27,364 nucleotides of DNA from WRCA01 sp964587855. GTDB taxonomy: Bacteria; Pseudomonadota; Alphaproteobacteria; Rs-D84. Under the pieces are notes generated by a model, which was given only the letters and a program-made list of their open reading frames with translations, made no database searches and was not told where the DNA came from. Location of the stretch: NCBI GenBank assembly GCA_964587855.1, contig CAZPLT010000010.1:1-27364 (forward strand). Reading direction: 5' to 3'. The position numbers were made by a program, and so were the translations under genes. Positions 1 through 8,117 of this stretch are shown here, piece by piece (the first letter of the stretch is position 1; each line of letters starts with the position of its first letter).

Positions 1-55
1 ATGGACCGCGCATATCAGTTGCTTGTTTATAAAGTTGCAAAATATTTGCATTCAT
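1..55 (-). CDS. probable phage portal (head-tail connector), 5' end only
   Basis: An ATG at 55-53 on the minus strand opens a frame that runs off the window, giving 18 residues that begin MNANILQLYKQATDM. An AAGGA ribosome binding site lies about 6-9 bases upstream. It starts 15 bases after the terminase nuclease gene on the same strand. Podovirus connector proteins of the T7 gp8 type often begin with a short helix followed by an R-x-PW-like segment, and the visible RGP fits that. Terminase followed by portal is a common phage gene order. The product is inferred mainly from position, since 18 residues cannot identify a family; the existence of a gene here is better supported. Confidence 0.45.
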   Translation of the reverse strand, partial: MNANILQLYKQATDMRGP

Positions 56-69
56 GATTTTTCCTTTTT

Positions 70-906
70 TTATATTTTAAATTCGGTTTTTGCCCGTATT
101 GGGCGGAAGGTTTGCCCCAGTGCGCGGACTGGTGTTGGTGTCATACGCAATGCGCCCGCAATCGCGTCCAGTCCATCATCGTGTCCGGCACTGCCCACGG
201 GCGACCATCCCAACATTTCGGACAGCAACGGCGTTGTGCGAATGCGTTCGTGTGCATACAGGCGACCCGTCGTCAGCAATGGTTCAGTCGTGTCCAAAAT
301 TCTGGATTCTTTGCGGGTGTGATTAACCACTTTTTGAATAACAACGGATTGATTTTTCTTTTTTGCGACTTCGCGCAAAATTTCGGGCAGGGCATTTCCC
401 AGACCATTAACCTCTATCCCGATAAGGTGCGCATTGTACTGATTCATAAAATTCAAAACAGATTCGCATTGCGTTGCCAATGGATGCAAATTATCATCAT
501 CAACAATTAAATATCTGACATCATGAATAAATGCCAGACGATTTTTATCATCACGATAAAGCAAAACACAAACGCTGGCGTCAGCATTATTCAATCCACC
601 TGACGGATCCCAATAACACGATATGCCCGTTATTAAAAAATTTTTATCAGTTCCAAGTTTTGCAGTTCGCGCGTCAAATTCACCATCATAAAAATGAAGC
701 GCGCCGGGATCCAAACGCGCTTTATCTTCGGCGATGTATTCCAACATCATCTGACTGGAAAAATGTCGCGGTCCGACAACGTTACGCAGTTCTTCTATTT
801 TTGTTGTTGGAAAAACAGACGGCCATGCGGGAACACCATTTTCATCAATTATCGGCAGACGGAAAACTTTGTATCCGCGTAAAAAAGGCAAGGCATATTC
901 ATTCAT
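70..906 (-). CDS. phage terminase large subunit, C-terminal nuclease domain (split gene)
   Basis: This 278-residue protein is the RNase H-fold nuclease half of a large terminase, which cuts concatemeric DNA during packaging. Visible signatures are an acidic WDPSGG near residue 100, GIEVNG near 165 and GHDDGLDA near 241-248; together they supply the metal-binding acidic residues, so the site looks intact. The start reads NEYALPFLRGYKVFRLP, which corresponds to sequence normally found just after the ATPase domain. No Walker motifs are present. The ATPase half lies 3.4 kb away at 4329-4937, same strand. The ATG follows the dnaB terminator by about a dozen T-rich bases and has no Shine-Dalgarno sequence, so its expression is unclear. 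It may act in trans with the ATPase half or be a non-translated relic; the intact reading frame argues for function or recent splitting. Confidence 0.88.
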   Translation of the reverse strand: MNEYALPFLRGYKVFRLPIIDENGVPAWPSVFPTTKIEELRNVVGPRHFSSQMMLEYIAEDKARLDPGALHFYDGEFDARTAKLGTDKNFLITGISCYWDPSGGLNNADASVCVLLYRDDKNRLAFIHDVRYLIVDDDNLHPLATQCESVLNFMNQYNAHLIGIEVNGLGNALPEILREVAKKKNQSVVIQKVVNHTRKESRILDTTEPLLTTGRLYAHERIRTTPLLSEMLGWSPVGSAGHDDGLDAIAGALRMTPTPVRALGQTFRPIRAKTEFKI

Positions 907-918
907 GGAAAAATAAAA

Positions 919-941
919 ATAAAAAAACGCGCATCGCGCGT
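919..941 (-). terminator. intrinsic terminator of dnaB
   Basis: A perfect six-base-pair stem, ACGCGC paired with GCGCGT around a three-base loop, is followed on the minus strand by a run of seven T. It sits 43 bases past the dnaB stop codon and ends about 12 bases before the terminase nuclease ATG, isolating that gene from dnaB transcription. A weaker T tract on the other side could serve the plus strand. Confidence 0.75.
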
Positions 942-983
942 CTGTTTTTCATGGAATTATTATATCAAATTTTTCATAAAAAA

Positions 984-2546
984 TCAATCTAAAAATGGAA
1001 CTTCTTCCATTTCTGGTTGTGAATTTTGTGCAGTGGCAGCTGGTGTAACAAGTGTGTTGGCAAATCGGTTATCGTCAGCAGTGTTAAAGCCTTCGTCCAA
1101 ATCATCAAACAGAGAATAATCGCCGCTGAATTTTAATTTGATAGTTTCCGGTTTGCCGTGACGATTTTTTCCAACTATTAATTCTGCTTTACCACGTGCG
1201 GCATCTAAACGCTTGCGCCAATTTTCAGTTTTATTTATTGTGAATTTTTCTGAATGATCGTTTGCGGCTTCGGACGGATCGCGACCCTGTAAATAATATT
1301 CTTCACGATAAGTGAACATAACAATATCCGCGTCTTGTTCAATAGATCCAGATTCGCGCAAGTCAGAAAGTAATGGTCTTTTATCATCACGCGATTCAAC
1401 CGCACGGGAAAGCTGGGACAATGCAATAACTGGCGCATCTAATTCTTTGGCCAGCATTTTAAGTCCGCGGGTAATTTCTGATAATTCATTAACACGGCTG
1501 TCGTTTTTACGCAGGGTTGGTGATTGCATTAACTGTAAATAGTCAATTACAATCAGTGCGATACCGCCATGCTTGCGGGCAATGCGACGTGCACGTGCAC
1601 GCATCATTGGAACGCTCATACCTGGTGTATCATCAACCATAAGCGGAACATTAGACAAAGCGTCCGAGTATTGTGATAAACGCAAAAATTCTTGATCATT
1701 CAGACTGCCGTTACGCATAGAACTGGCCGGGATTTTTGCTTGGGATGATAAAACCTTGGACGCAAGTTGTGATGCGGACATTTCCAAACTGAAAAATACA
1801 ACCGCACCCTTATACTTTTTATTTGCACGATTCGCCATGATTGCGTTGGCGGCATTGAATGCGATATTTAATGCAATAGTTGTTTTTCCCATTGCTGGAC
1901 GACCAGCGATAATTACCAAATCAGATTTATGTAATCCGCTGATGGATTTATCCAAATCACGAAGACCAGTTGTTAATCCCGATAATTTCCCATCGGCTTT
2001 ATACGCGATTTCTGCTTCTTCTAGTGCTGTGCGCAAAGCGTTGCTTAATGTAGATGCACCACGCTCGGCCGAGCCAGTCGCGGACAAATCAAATAATTTT
2101 TGTTCGGCCAATTCAATTTGTTTATCAACTGGGTTTTCCAAATCTTCTACAAATGCCGAATCGGTAATATCCTGACCAATATTAATAAGTTCGCGACGCA
2201 TAGCATTGTCATAAACAATTTTGGCATAGCTTTCTACATTAACAACTGATGCGCCAGCACCTGCCAATTCAGATAAATATTCAACACCACCAACAGATTC
2301 CAAAACGCCCTGTTGGGTTAAATAATTTTTCGCCGTGATAATATCAAATGGTATTCCTGCCGCGAATTGTTTTTCAGCAAGTTTGTATATTTCCTGGTGT
2401 GCGGGGTGTGTAAAATGTGTTGAATGCAGAAAATCGCTTATTTTTTCCAGCGCGCGATTATTCATCAAAACGGCGGCCAGCACGGCTTGTTCTGCTTCTA
2501 AATTCGTTGGTAAAGTCTTTGGGGTAAATTCCATGTTCAAAACCAT
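984..2546 (-). CDS. dnaB: replicative DNA helicase DnaB
   Basis: This 520-residue protein is the hexameric helicase that unwinds DNA at the replication fork and interacts with primase. The N-terminal domain occupies about residues 14-115, opening with NLEAEQAVLAAVL. The RecA-like ATPase follows, with Walker A GRPAMGKTT at 215-223, FFSLEMSASQ at 251-260, Walker B LIVIDYLQL at 331-339, and SQLSRAVESRDDKRP then LRESGSIEQDADIVMF. Length and sequence are those of the chromosomal alphaproteobacterial enzyme rather than a phage helicase. Two starts are possible, 2546 and an in-frame ATG at 2534; neither has a clear Shine-Dalgarno site. Its position is odd: it lies between the two halves of a phage terminase gene, on the same strand as both. 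Confidence 0.95.
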   Translation of the reverse strand: MVLNMEFTPKTLPTNLEAEQAVLAAVLMNNRALEKISDFLHSTHFTHPAHQEIYKLAEKQFAAGIPFDIITAKNYLTQQGVLESVGGVEYLSELAGAGASVVNVESYAKIVYDNAMRRELINIGQDITDSAFVEDLENPVDKQIELAEQKLFDLSATGSAERGASTLSNALRTALEEAEIAYKADGKLSGLTTGLRDLDKSISGLHKSDLVIIAGRPAMGKTTIALNIAFNAANAIMANRANKKYKGAVVFFSLEMSASQLASKVLSSQAKIPASSMRNGSLNDQEFLRLSQYSDALSNVPLMVDDTPGMSVPMMRARARRIARKHGGIALIVIDYLQLMQSPTLRKNDSRVNELSEITRGLKMLAKELDAPVIALSQLSRAVESRDDKRPLLSDLRESGSIEQDADIVMFTYREEYYLQGRDPSEAANDHSEKFTINKTENWRKRLDAARGKAELIVGKNRHGKPETIKLKFSGDYSLFDDLDEGFNTADDNRFANTLVTPAATAQNSQPEMEEVPFLD

Positions 2547-2578
2547 ACAACACGAATTTAAATTTGCAACGTTTTTTC

Positions 2579-2607
2579 TTGCTTTATGCTAAAAAAAAAA
2601 CTACCAT
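2579..2607 (+). promoter_or_regulatory. possible promoter of the double-HTH regulator operon
   Basis: TTGCTT (2579-2584) and TACCAT (2602-2607) are separated by 17 bases. A start near 2614 would leave a short leader containing the ribosome binding site AGAGGTGGA at about 2619-2627. A run of ten A lies in the spacer. Confidence 0.4.
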
Positions 2608-2616
2608 ATTTGTCAA
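2586..2616 (-). promoter_or_regulatory. possible dnaB promoter
   Basis: On the minus strand TTGACA (2616-2611) is followed 19 bases later by TAGCAT (2591-2586). The -35 is a perfect match but the spacing is long and the -10 weak. It overlaps the divergent promoter of the regulator gene, so binding by that regulator could affect both. Confidence 0.35.
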
Positions 2617-2631
2617 GCAAGAGGTGGAATT

Positions 2632-3651
2632 ATGGCATGGGAAGAAATATGTTTTCCAAACAATATCAGAAATATCAGACTATCGCGTGGTATGCGCATG
2701 ACCGAAGTAGCAAAAAAATCGGGCTTGTCACTGTCTGCAATGTCCAAGGTTGAAAAAGGTGTCCGCAGATTAAAACAGGGACAACTAATGCAGCTTTGCA
2801 CAATTTTGAGTTGTAAATTGTCAGATATCTTTATCAAGGCTGATGATGATAAAGCAATCAAGTGGAAATCTGAAATGCAACGCCGTTTGGTTGAAAATGA
2901 AACCGCTGGATTAAAGGTATTTGGATCTGGAATTCGTGTTTTACGGCGTAATGTAAACAAAACCATTGCCCAGGCAGCTAAAGACGCCAAAATGACTCTC
3001 AGTGTTTATCATAAAATTGAAACTGGTCAACGTGAAGTTTATGAAACTGAAATTGAAAATTTGGCCAAAGCAATGGGCAAAACAGTCGAAACAATGTTTA
3101 AATCAATTGCAGATTTGTATAACTCTGGCGCATTAAGCAAACAGATTAACAAGGCCGAAGAACGCGTTCGCGAAGCATTAAAGGTCGGAAAAAGTGCATC
3201 TAATTCTGATATTGGTGCGGCTATCTATGGTGCAAATGTTTATGATTCAGTTCGTAAAAATTTGATTCCTGTTTATGGAATGCCCGATGGTAAAAATATA
3301 GATTTTGCTAAATCTGATGAAAATATGTTGCAACCTCCTTCCAAAATAAAAAGTGGTGTTGGTGTATATGCGGTTCAGATTCCATCTGGTCGTATGGGTC
3401 CAATGTTCCCATCAAATGCATATTTGTTTGCAGTTCCTGGTGTAATTCCAAAAGCAGGAGATTTGGCAATTTTATTTGATGAAGATTATGAAAAATTGGC
3501 TCCGAATACACATACTATGGCTCGTGTTATTTTGTTAAAAGAAGAAAAGAATGGGTCTTTGATTGGAATGCAGGTTCATCCAGAAGAAAAAGTTCAAATC
3601 AAAAATGCAAAAAATAGATTGCATAAAGTTGTGCAGATTATTTGTGAATAA
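2632..3651 (+). CDS. transcriptional regulator with two XRE-type HTH domains and a degenerate S24/LexA-like C-terminus
   Basis: This 339-residue protein has two Cro/cI-type helix-turn-helix domains, about residues 10-65 (TEVAKKSGLSLSAMSKVEKG) and 98-152 (TIAQAAKDAKMTLSVYHKIE), then a linker, then a C-terminal domain from about 238 resembling S24/LexA peptidases (VYAVQIPSGRMGPMFP, then KAGDLAILF). Where active repressors have GDSM with the nucleophilic serine, this one has SGRM, so self-cleavage is unlikely. Known families with this fold bind operators and control phage or stress genes. An excellent ribosome binding site precedes the ATG. It is divergent from dnaB and 24 bases upstream of a 211-residue unknown, forming a probable two-gene operon. 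Its targets are unknown; the flanking virion genes are obvious candidates. Confidence 0.85.
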   Translation: MAWEEICFPNNIRNIRLSRGMRMTEVAKKSGLSLSAMSKVEKGVRRLKQGQLMQLCTILSCKLSDIFIKADDDKAIKWKSEMQRRLVENETAGLKVFGSGIRVLRRNVNKTIAQAAKDAKMTLSVYHKIETGQREVYETEIENLAKAMGKTVETMFKSIADLYNSGALSKQINKAEERVREALKVGKSASNSDIGAAIYGANVYDSVRKNLIPVYGMPDGKNIDFAKSDENMLQPPSKIKSGVGVYAVQIPSGRMGPMFPSNAYLFAVPGVIPKAGDLAILFDEDYEKLAPNTHTMARVILLKEEKNGSLIGMQVHPEEKVQIKNAKNRLHKVVQIICE

Positions 3652-3675
3652 TGATTTGCTTTTGGGGGAATATAA

Positions 3676-4311
3676 ATGAGAGAATCAACTTCTATAATAG
3701 CACAGCGATTATTAAATTTATATCGCCAGGCGCACGTTATAAATGGTGGATGGTCTGCTGTAAACCAGGTTTTTGTTAAAGAAGCAGATGATGCGATTTT
3801 CGCCGAATTAGAAAAATTACCTGGCGGAACAAAATTATCGGCTCATATAAAAAATTTAAAATCTGGAAAAACCAATATGAACCAGATTGACAGGGAATTG
3901 ATGCCTTATAATGGAATGATGGACAGTGATATAAAGGCTGTACAAATTTCTGCCAAAGATTTGCAAGAATTGGAAAATGCTTTGACCGACTTTCAACCAG
4001 ATGAAGAGCATATCGATAAAATTAAAAATTTATCTATCGTTCAATCTTTTGGTGAAAAATGGGTTAAAGGTGTTCATGGTGCTTTATTAAATAATCCTGA
4101 TTTATTATCAAGATGGAACGAAGTATCACAAACTGCTCGTGCCTATGATTTGTGGAATAAAGCGTATGCAATTTTAACCCCACCAATTTCAGAACGTTCC
4201 CGTGCCCAAGCCCAGGCTGATTTATCAGAATATGAAACGTATTTGCCTATGTTTGGAGATGAAGGAACAAAATTACTGGCGCGAATACGAACTTTCGTAA
4301 GTAGTATATAA
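3676..4311 (+). CDS. uncharacterised protein, 211 residues
   Basis: I do not recognise this family. It is a soluble, predominantly helical-looking protein without signal peptide or membrane segment. A ribosome binding site, GGGGGAA, lies about six bases before the ATG. It begins 24 bases after the stop of the double-HTH regulator on the same strand, so the two are probably co-transcribed. Visible features are a charged central part around DFQPDEEHIDKIKNL and an aromatic C-terminal half with WVKGVHG, RWNEVSQTARAYDLWNKAY and a final YETYLPMFGDEG segment. Convergent with it, the terminase ATPase gene ends 18 bases downstream. It could be a partner or modulator of the regulator, or a cargo gene brought in with it; neither is shown by the sequence. 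Confidence 0.75.
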   Translation: MRESTSIIAQRLLNLYRQAHVINGGWSAVNQVFVKEADDAIFAELEKLPGGTKLSAHIKNLKSGKTNMNQIDRELMPYNGMMDSDIKAVQISAKDLQELENALTDFQPDEEHIDKIKNLSIVQSFGEKWVKGVHGALLNNPDLLSRWNEVSQTARAYDLWNKAYAILTPPISERSRAQAQADLSEYETYLPMFGDEGTKLLARIRTFVSSI

Positions 4312-4314
4312 AAT

Positions 4315-4340
4315 AAAACCTCGGATTATTATGCGGTTTT
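4315..4340. terminator. possible bidirectional terminator between convergent genes
   Basis: AAAACC and GGTTTT pair across a 14-base spacer, with T-rich sequence on both sides. It overlaps the end of the terminase ATPase gene. The stem is only six base pairs, so this is weak. Confidence 0.3.
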
Positions 4341-4937
4341 ATAAATTGTATCAACTGCATGTGGCGTGCCTATATAAATCATGGTTCCATTTGGCGATAA
4401 AATAAAATCCAGTTCACGTAAACGTTCACGCAAAATTTCTCGTTTTTGTCTGGTGTTGCTGGTATTTGGAACCTCGACATCATCACAAATAATTATGTCT
4501 GCGCGCATGCCGGTTATATTTCCGTGAATGCCTTGGCATATTACCGAAGGTTCTCGGATACCAATGGGTCTGGCAATTGTAATTTTATGTACACCCCATT
4601 CTTTTTTTACATCTGGTAACAGTTCTTTGCAGTATGGATGATTTTCCAAAATATGTTTGATATGAGATACCATACGCGATGCCAGATTAGATTCGGCAGA
4701 AAGAATAAGAATGCGATTTTTTGGATTTACAGATAATATCCATGCAGCAAAAATGCCAACAACTGAAGATTTTCCAGAATGTCGAAACGCCAATAATAAA
4801 GCACGATGAGGTATGTTTTGCCAAGCATCAATTAAAAAATATAAAATAGCTTTATGGTGTTTTGGTGTATCAAATCCCAGTATCTTATTCCACTGGTCTA
4901 AAAATAATTCAGCAGACTTATATAGTTCCATAATCAT
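4329..4937 (-). CDS. phage terminase large subunit, N-terminal ATPase domain (split gene)
   Basis: This 202-residue protein is the DNA-translocating ATPase half of a large terminase. Walker A-like AFRHSGKSS lies at 50-58, an adenine-side LILSAESNLAS at 77-87, Walker B ADIIICDDVE at 146-155, and the coupling motif YIGTP at 188-192. It stops at DTIYKTA, right where the linker to the nuclease would begin; the missing half is at 70-906. Intact enzymes of this type are about 450-500 residues, and 202 plus 278 equals 480, so almost nothing has been lost. Its start overlaps the end of the tail-fibre gene by 20 bases (ATG at 4937, alternative 4931), the tight coupling expected of phage operons. No small terminase subunit is recognised nearby. 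Confidence 0.88.
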   Translation of the reverse strand: MIMELYKSAELFLDQWNKILGFDTPKHHKAILYFLIDAWQNIPHRALLLAFRHSGKSSVVGIFAAWILSVNPKNRILILSAESNLASRMVSHIKHILENHPYCKELLPDVKKEWGVHKITIARPIGIREPSVICQGIHGNITGMRADIIICDDVEVPNTSNTRQKREILRERLRELDFILSPNGTMIYIGTPHAVDTIYKTA

Positions 4938-5460
4938 CTATGCTTTCTGCTGCGCTTGATGTATCTCCATAATCATTTATCATTCGTGGCAATATTGTGG
5001 ATAAAACATTCAGCAAATTATTATACAGTCCTAATACAGCACCTGTCCCAGTTTTATCTTCGATTAAATCTTTAATTAAATTTATCTGTGAAAGAACATT
5101 GTCATGAATATTTTGCCATTCAGTCAAATTTATATCTATGGCGTTTAAATCTTTGAATGCTTCCAGCAAAAAATTAAAATCCGCATTTAAATTTTCTGGA
5201 TCAATTTTTGCAGTTGGTTGATAATCTATAAATCGCGTTAAACTGATTTTTCTAAAAATATCAATTTGTTCGCCAATTGCTGGTGCAGTTATAAAAGATA
5301 TTGTTCCACCGGTTAAATCTTCATTAGATAACAGATTATATTCGGTGTCGGCAAGAATAACTTCATTTATTGCGACACAAACATCCAATGGTTGAAAAAA
5401 AGGAAATGAAAATGCAAAACTTGTGATTGTGTCATCGCCCGTATAAGAGATTTTATACAT
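4918..5460 (-). CDS. phage tail-fibre N-terminal anchor-like protein
   Basis: The 180-residue protein opens with a domain resembling the N-terminus of T7 gp17 tail fibres: YKISYTGDDTITSFAFSFPF, then LADTEYNLLS, GGTISFITAPAIGEQIDIFR and ENLNADFNFLLEAF. In that family this domain attaches the fibre to the tail. Here it occupies about residues 1-115 and is followed by a helical, probably coiled stretch of about 50 residues and then the stop. The receptor-binding shaft and tip, usually several hundred residues, are absent. So it may be an adaptor for a separate receptor-binding protein, or a truncated fibre. AAAGG lies upstream of the ATG. It sits between the 116-residue gene and the overlapping terminase ATPase gene. 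Confidence 0.75.
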   Translation of the reverse strand: MYKISYTGDDTITSFAFSFPFFQPLDVCVAINEVILADTEYNLLSNEDLTGGTISFITAPAIGEQIDIFRKISLTRFIDYQPTAKIDPENLNADFNFLLEAFKDLNAIDINLTEWQNIHDNVLSQINLIKDLIEDKTGTGAVLGLYNNLLNVLSTILPRMINDYGDTSSAAESIDDYGTI

Positions 5461-5475
5461 ATTAAAACCTTTTGT

Positions 5476-5826
5476 TTATCCAACAAACATATCGCCCAAA
5501 TCAGAAAGAAAAGATTTCAACAAATTGGATTTTTTTGATGATATCTTTGATAATTTATTTAAATTAGTTCTCTTTTTTTCATCATATGGTTCTTCGGTTT
5601 CTTCACGCAAGCGCTTCAAGACGGCTTCTTCGGTCGTTCCTTTATTAGTCATTCCGCCGCTGCCGTATTTAGCACGCTGGGCTGCCAATGTTTTTTTGAC
5701 CAAGTTTGCTTTTGCTTTTTCATCACTTGCGATTTGTTCCAGAATCTTTTTGCGTGCAGATGCAGCTTCTTTTTTGCTTTGGTTATGATTCAAGACGTCA
5801 GTAACATCTGATACAAGTTGTCCCAT
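5476..5826 (-). CDS. small phage-cluster protein, coiled and highly charged
   Basis: This 116-residue protein is very rich in Lys, Glu and Ala, for example KKEAASARKKILEQIASDEK, and has a Gly-rich hinge (KYGSGGMTNKG) near residue 57. It ends in a hydrophobic SFLSDLGDMFVG. A good ribosome binding site (AGGAGA) precedes the ATG. It lies 15 bases after the tail nozzle gene and before the tail-fibre gene, the place where T7-like phages encode small internal virion proteins. I recognise no named family with confidence; an internal virion or tail-assembly role is inferred from position. Confidence 0.7.
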   Translation of the reverse strand: MGQLVSDVTDVLNHNQSKKEAASARKKILEQIASDEKAKANLVKKTLAAQRAKYGSGGMTNKGTTEEAVLKRLREETEEPYDEKKRTNLNKLSKISSKKSNLLKSFLSDLGDMFVG

Positions 5827-5841
5827 TTTTTTCTCCTGTGT

Positions 5842-7566
5842 TTATATTAAATACCAGCCTTCTACATTGATGGCCAGAATGTTTGCGGGCAAAGGCTCGC
5901 TGCCTGTGATTGTCCAAAGTGGATTTATAGTTTCAGAAGTTGTGCCAATTTCACCAATAGAAACATCACCGGAATATCCGGTCGAGTCTGTCGCCAGTGA
6001 TTCGTTTGGCAATGTGGCGCGAACACCATTTATAAATAAGGATTTAGTGTTTAAAACTCTTGCGGAAATTTTATTAACACGAATTTTCTTTGGCGCTCGG
6101 CCACTGGCAAACATAGGCATTGCAGCCGCAGTATGTGAAAATCCAAATTGCCCGGAATCCATGGTTGCGGTGCTGTCAAATTTTTCTATGAATGTACCAG
6201 ATTCACGTTCGACAACGACAAACGTTTCTCCGTTCATTACAGTAACAGATTTGAATGAGCCGAGTGTCTTATAAATTCCCCATGCTGATATTTCCAGAGC
6301 TGAATTTTTATTTAATACCGCCATACTACCATCTTTCATTACTACAAATAATCTGCGGGTATGATCGTTATATGCTAAATCCACAGGTTCAGTTATTAAA
6401 TGTCCAGATAATGCGCACAGGTTGATGGCATTATAATTTTCCCCCAGTTCATCTAAAACAATTTCACTAATTTCATTCCCACTTTTTGATACAAAGATTG
6501 TGCTGCGATCAATAGTTTGTGGCTGTAAATATACGGATGAAATACTGCCCGTGTTAGTATGCTGTTTTATATCAATGTTTGATGGAGTTAATGGCTTTGC
6601 TGTAATTGCCCATTCACCAGCTGTTGTTAAAATTTGTAAGTTATCACTGGATACAACGGTGCAAATTTGTTGTCGAACAGACGATAATAATGTTAATGAT
6701 ATTGCTTCGTCATCTAATCCAGTGCCAGCATCAAAGTTAGTGTGATCACCAACCTTTGACATCCAAATTCCGCATGGCCATGCCCGAGAGCCACCAAATA
6801 CTAATCTGTCTTGATGAAATGTTATACTGCATGGCCAACCACGACGGGTACCAAATGCCGCCTCGCGCCAATCGGAAACGGCCGCGCTGGGCAGGGTATA
6901 TGTTCCATTAGTACTTGCAACAACGGTTGTTGAATTTATATATTCCGTAACTGTCCATTGTTTATCCAATAAATACAATCTGCCATTTACATTTTCGGAC
7001 GTCCAAAAATCAGAATTGGTGGTAAAAGTTGCATAATTATTACCATTTGTATTAGATGTCACAGTGATTTTTATTCCGGCCGCATCATCAAATTTCATAA
7101 ATGGCATATTCCGAGACATATCATCATTGGCTGAAAATTCAAATGTTGATAAAGAAAATGTGCTGCCTGTTTTTTTAAGAATTATTGGCTGAAAGTCTTG
7201 ATGAACAAAAATCATTGTTCCAAATCGCTGGGCGTATTGCAGACTGCGAAGCGAACTGGACGACCATGGCGCAACCAAAGATTGAACCATACTTTCGCCA
7301 TCGTAAATTTTTAAAACACCATTTGATACACAAATCAAATAATTTTCAGAATCAGAAATGCAAAAAGGAATTAAAACTGAATCAGAATTTACAGGTGCAA
7401 TTTGTATGGTTCCATTTCGGCGTGAGATAGCCCCAGATGGCAAGACGTCCATATTTTCAAGGCGGGATAATCCGCGTGAAGATATACTCATATCTCCGCG
7501 CGCAAAAAATTCTGGTGAAACTTCACCCAATGCGAACGAGTTTTGATTATGAATAAATTTTCCCAT
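5842..7566 (-). CDS. phage tail nozzle / tubular protein B-like (stabilisation) protein
   Basis: The 574-residue protein begins QNSFALGEVSPEFFARGDMS, then LENMDVLPSGAISRRNGT, a signature of large podovirus tail-tube or head-tail stabilisation proteins. Proteins of this type form the nozzle through which DNA leaves the particle. Other family-like segments are FHQDRLVFGGSRAWP near residues 255-265 and the beta-rich C-terminus. The length is close to typical for the group and I see no frameshift. Its ATG shares one base with the stop of the upstream tail tubular A-like gene (7566), so the pair is translationally coupled. The exact equivalence to T7 gp12 is inferred. Confidence 0.85.
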   Translation of the reverse strand: MGKFIHNQNSFALGEVSPEFFARGDMSISSRGLSRLENMDVLPSGAISRRNGTIQIAPVNSDSVLIPFCISDSENYLICVSNGVLKIYDGESMVQSLVAPWSSSSLRSLQYAQRFGTMIFVHQDFQPIILKKTGSTFSLSTFEFSANDDMSRNMPFMKFDDAAGIKITVTSNTNGNNYATFTTNSDFWTSENVNGRLYLLDKQWTVTEYINSTTVVASTNGTYTLPSAAVSDWREAAFGTRRGWPCSITFHQDRLVFGGSRAWPCGIWMSKVGDHTNFDAGTGLDDEAISLTLLSSVRQQICTVVSSDNLQILTTAGEWAITAKPLTPSNIDIKQHTNTGSISSVYLQPQTIDRSTIFVSKSGNEISEIVLDELGENYNAINLCALSGHLITEPVDLAYNDHTRRLFVVMKDGSMAVLNKNSALEISAWGIYKTLGSFKSVTVMNGETFVVVERESGTFIEKFDSTATMDSGQFGFSHTAAAMPMFASGRAPKKIRVNKISARVLNTKSLFINGVRATLPNESLATDSTGYSGDVSIGEIGTTSETINPLWTITGSEPLPANILAINVEGWYLI

Positions 7567-8093
7567 TAGAACCTCGTTGATATAAGTGAAAAATCTGGAA
7601 TATCATTTGAATAAGACATGGTGCTGTCTATGAATTTAGCCGTGCGTAATTCAGATTCAAACAATGCGGCGATTGTCCGCAACAAATTTTGATCACCAGA
7701 CAGTGGCATACAAAATTCGCGGGCAAGATTTAATGCTGCAACATTGGAAAAATAACTGGGATAATTTTCTGTTCCAATCCTGACTATGGCTGTTATGGAA
7801 ATTTTATCAGCTGGCGCAGTAATGCGATTCCCACTGATTTGATATAATAAACAATCGCAGTCCAAAACGCGCAACACTTCGGTTGGCAGTAAAAAATCCC
7901 CATCCAAAGTTTTTATTAAATCAAACTTTTTTTGGGCAAATTTCCACGGATGCGATGTAATCAAAGAATCAATAGTCGTGTCAAACAGAGTTCTGGCGAC
8001 TTGGGCAGCAGCTGTATCATCGGTGAATGACTGGATGGGCTTTTCGCCCAATTTCAGCAAAGCGATAGAACATAGATCAATTTTAGTAAGCAT
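7566..8093 (-). CDS. phage tail tubular protein A-like (head-tail adaptor)
   Basis: This 175-residue protein matches the T7 gp11 type adaptor that connects portal and nozzle. It opens with DLCSIALLKLGEKPIQSFTD, and continues with AAAQVARTLFDTTIDSLITSHPWKFA, which is the conserved core of the family. The C-terminal part, LNLAREFCMPLSGD then LLRTIAALFESELRTAKFID, is also typical. The length is normal and the frame intact. GGAG lies seven to ten bases before the ATG. It is coupled to the nozzle gene by a one-base overlap and follows the 76-residue gene by 24 bases. Confidence 0.88.
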   Translation of the reverse strand: MLTKIDLCSIALLKLGEKPIQSFTDDTAAAQVARTLFDTTIDSLITSHPWKFAQKKFDLIKTLDGDFLLPTEVLRVLDCDCLLYQISGNRITAPADKISITAIVRIGTENYPSYFSNVAALNLAREFCMPLSGDQNLLRTIAALFESELRTAKFIDSTMSYSNDIPDFSLISTRF

Positions 8094-8117
8094 AAAAACT
8101 CCGTTTTTTAATTTTTA

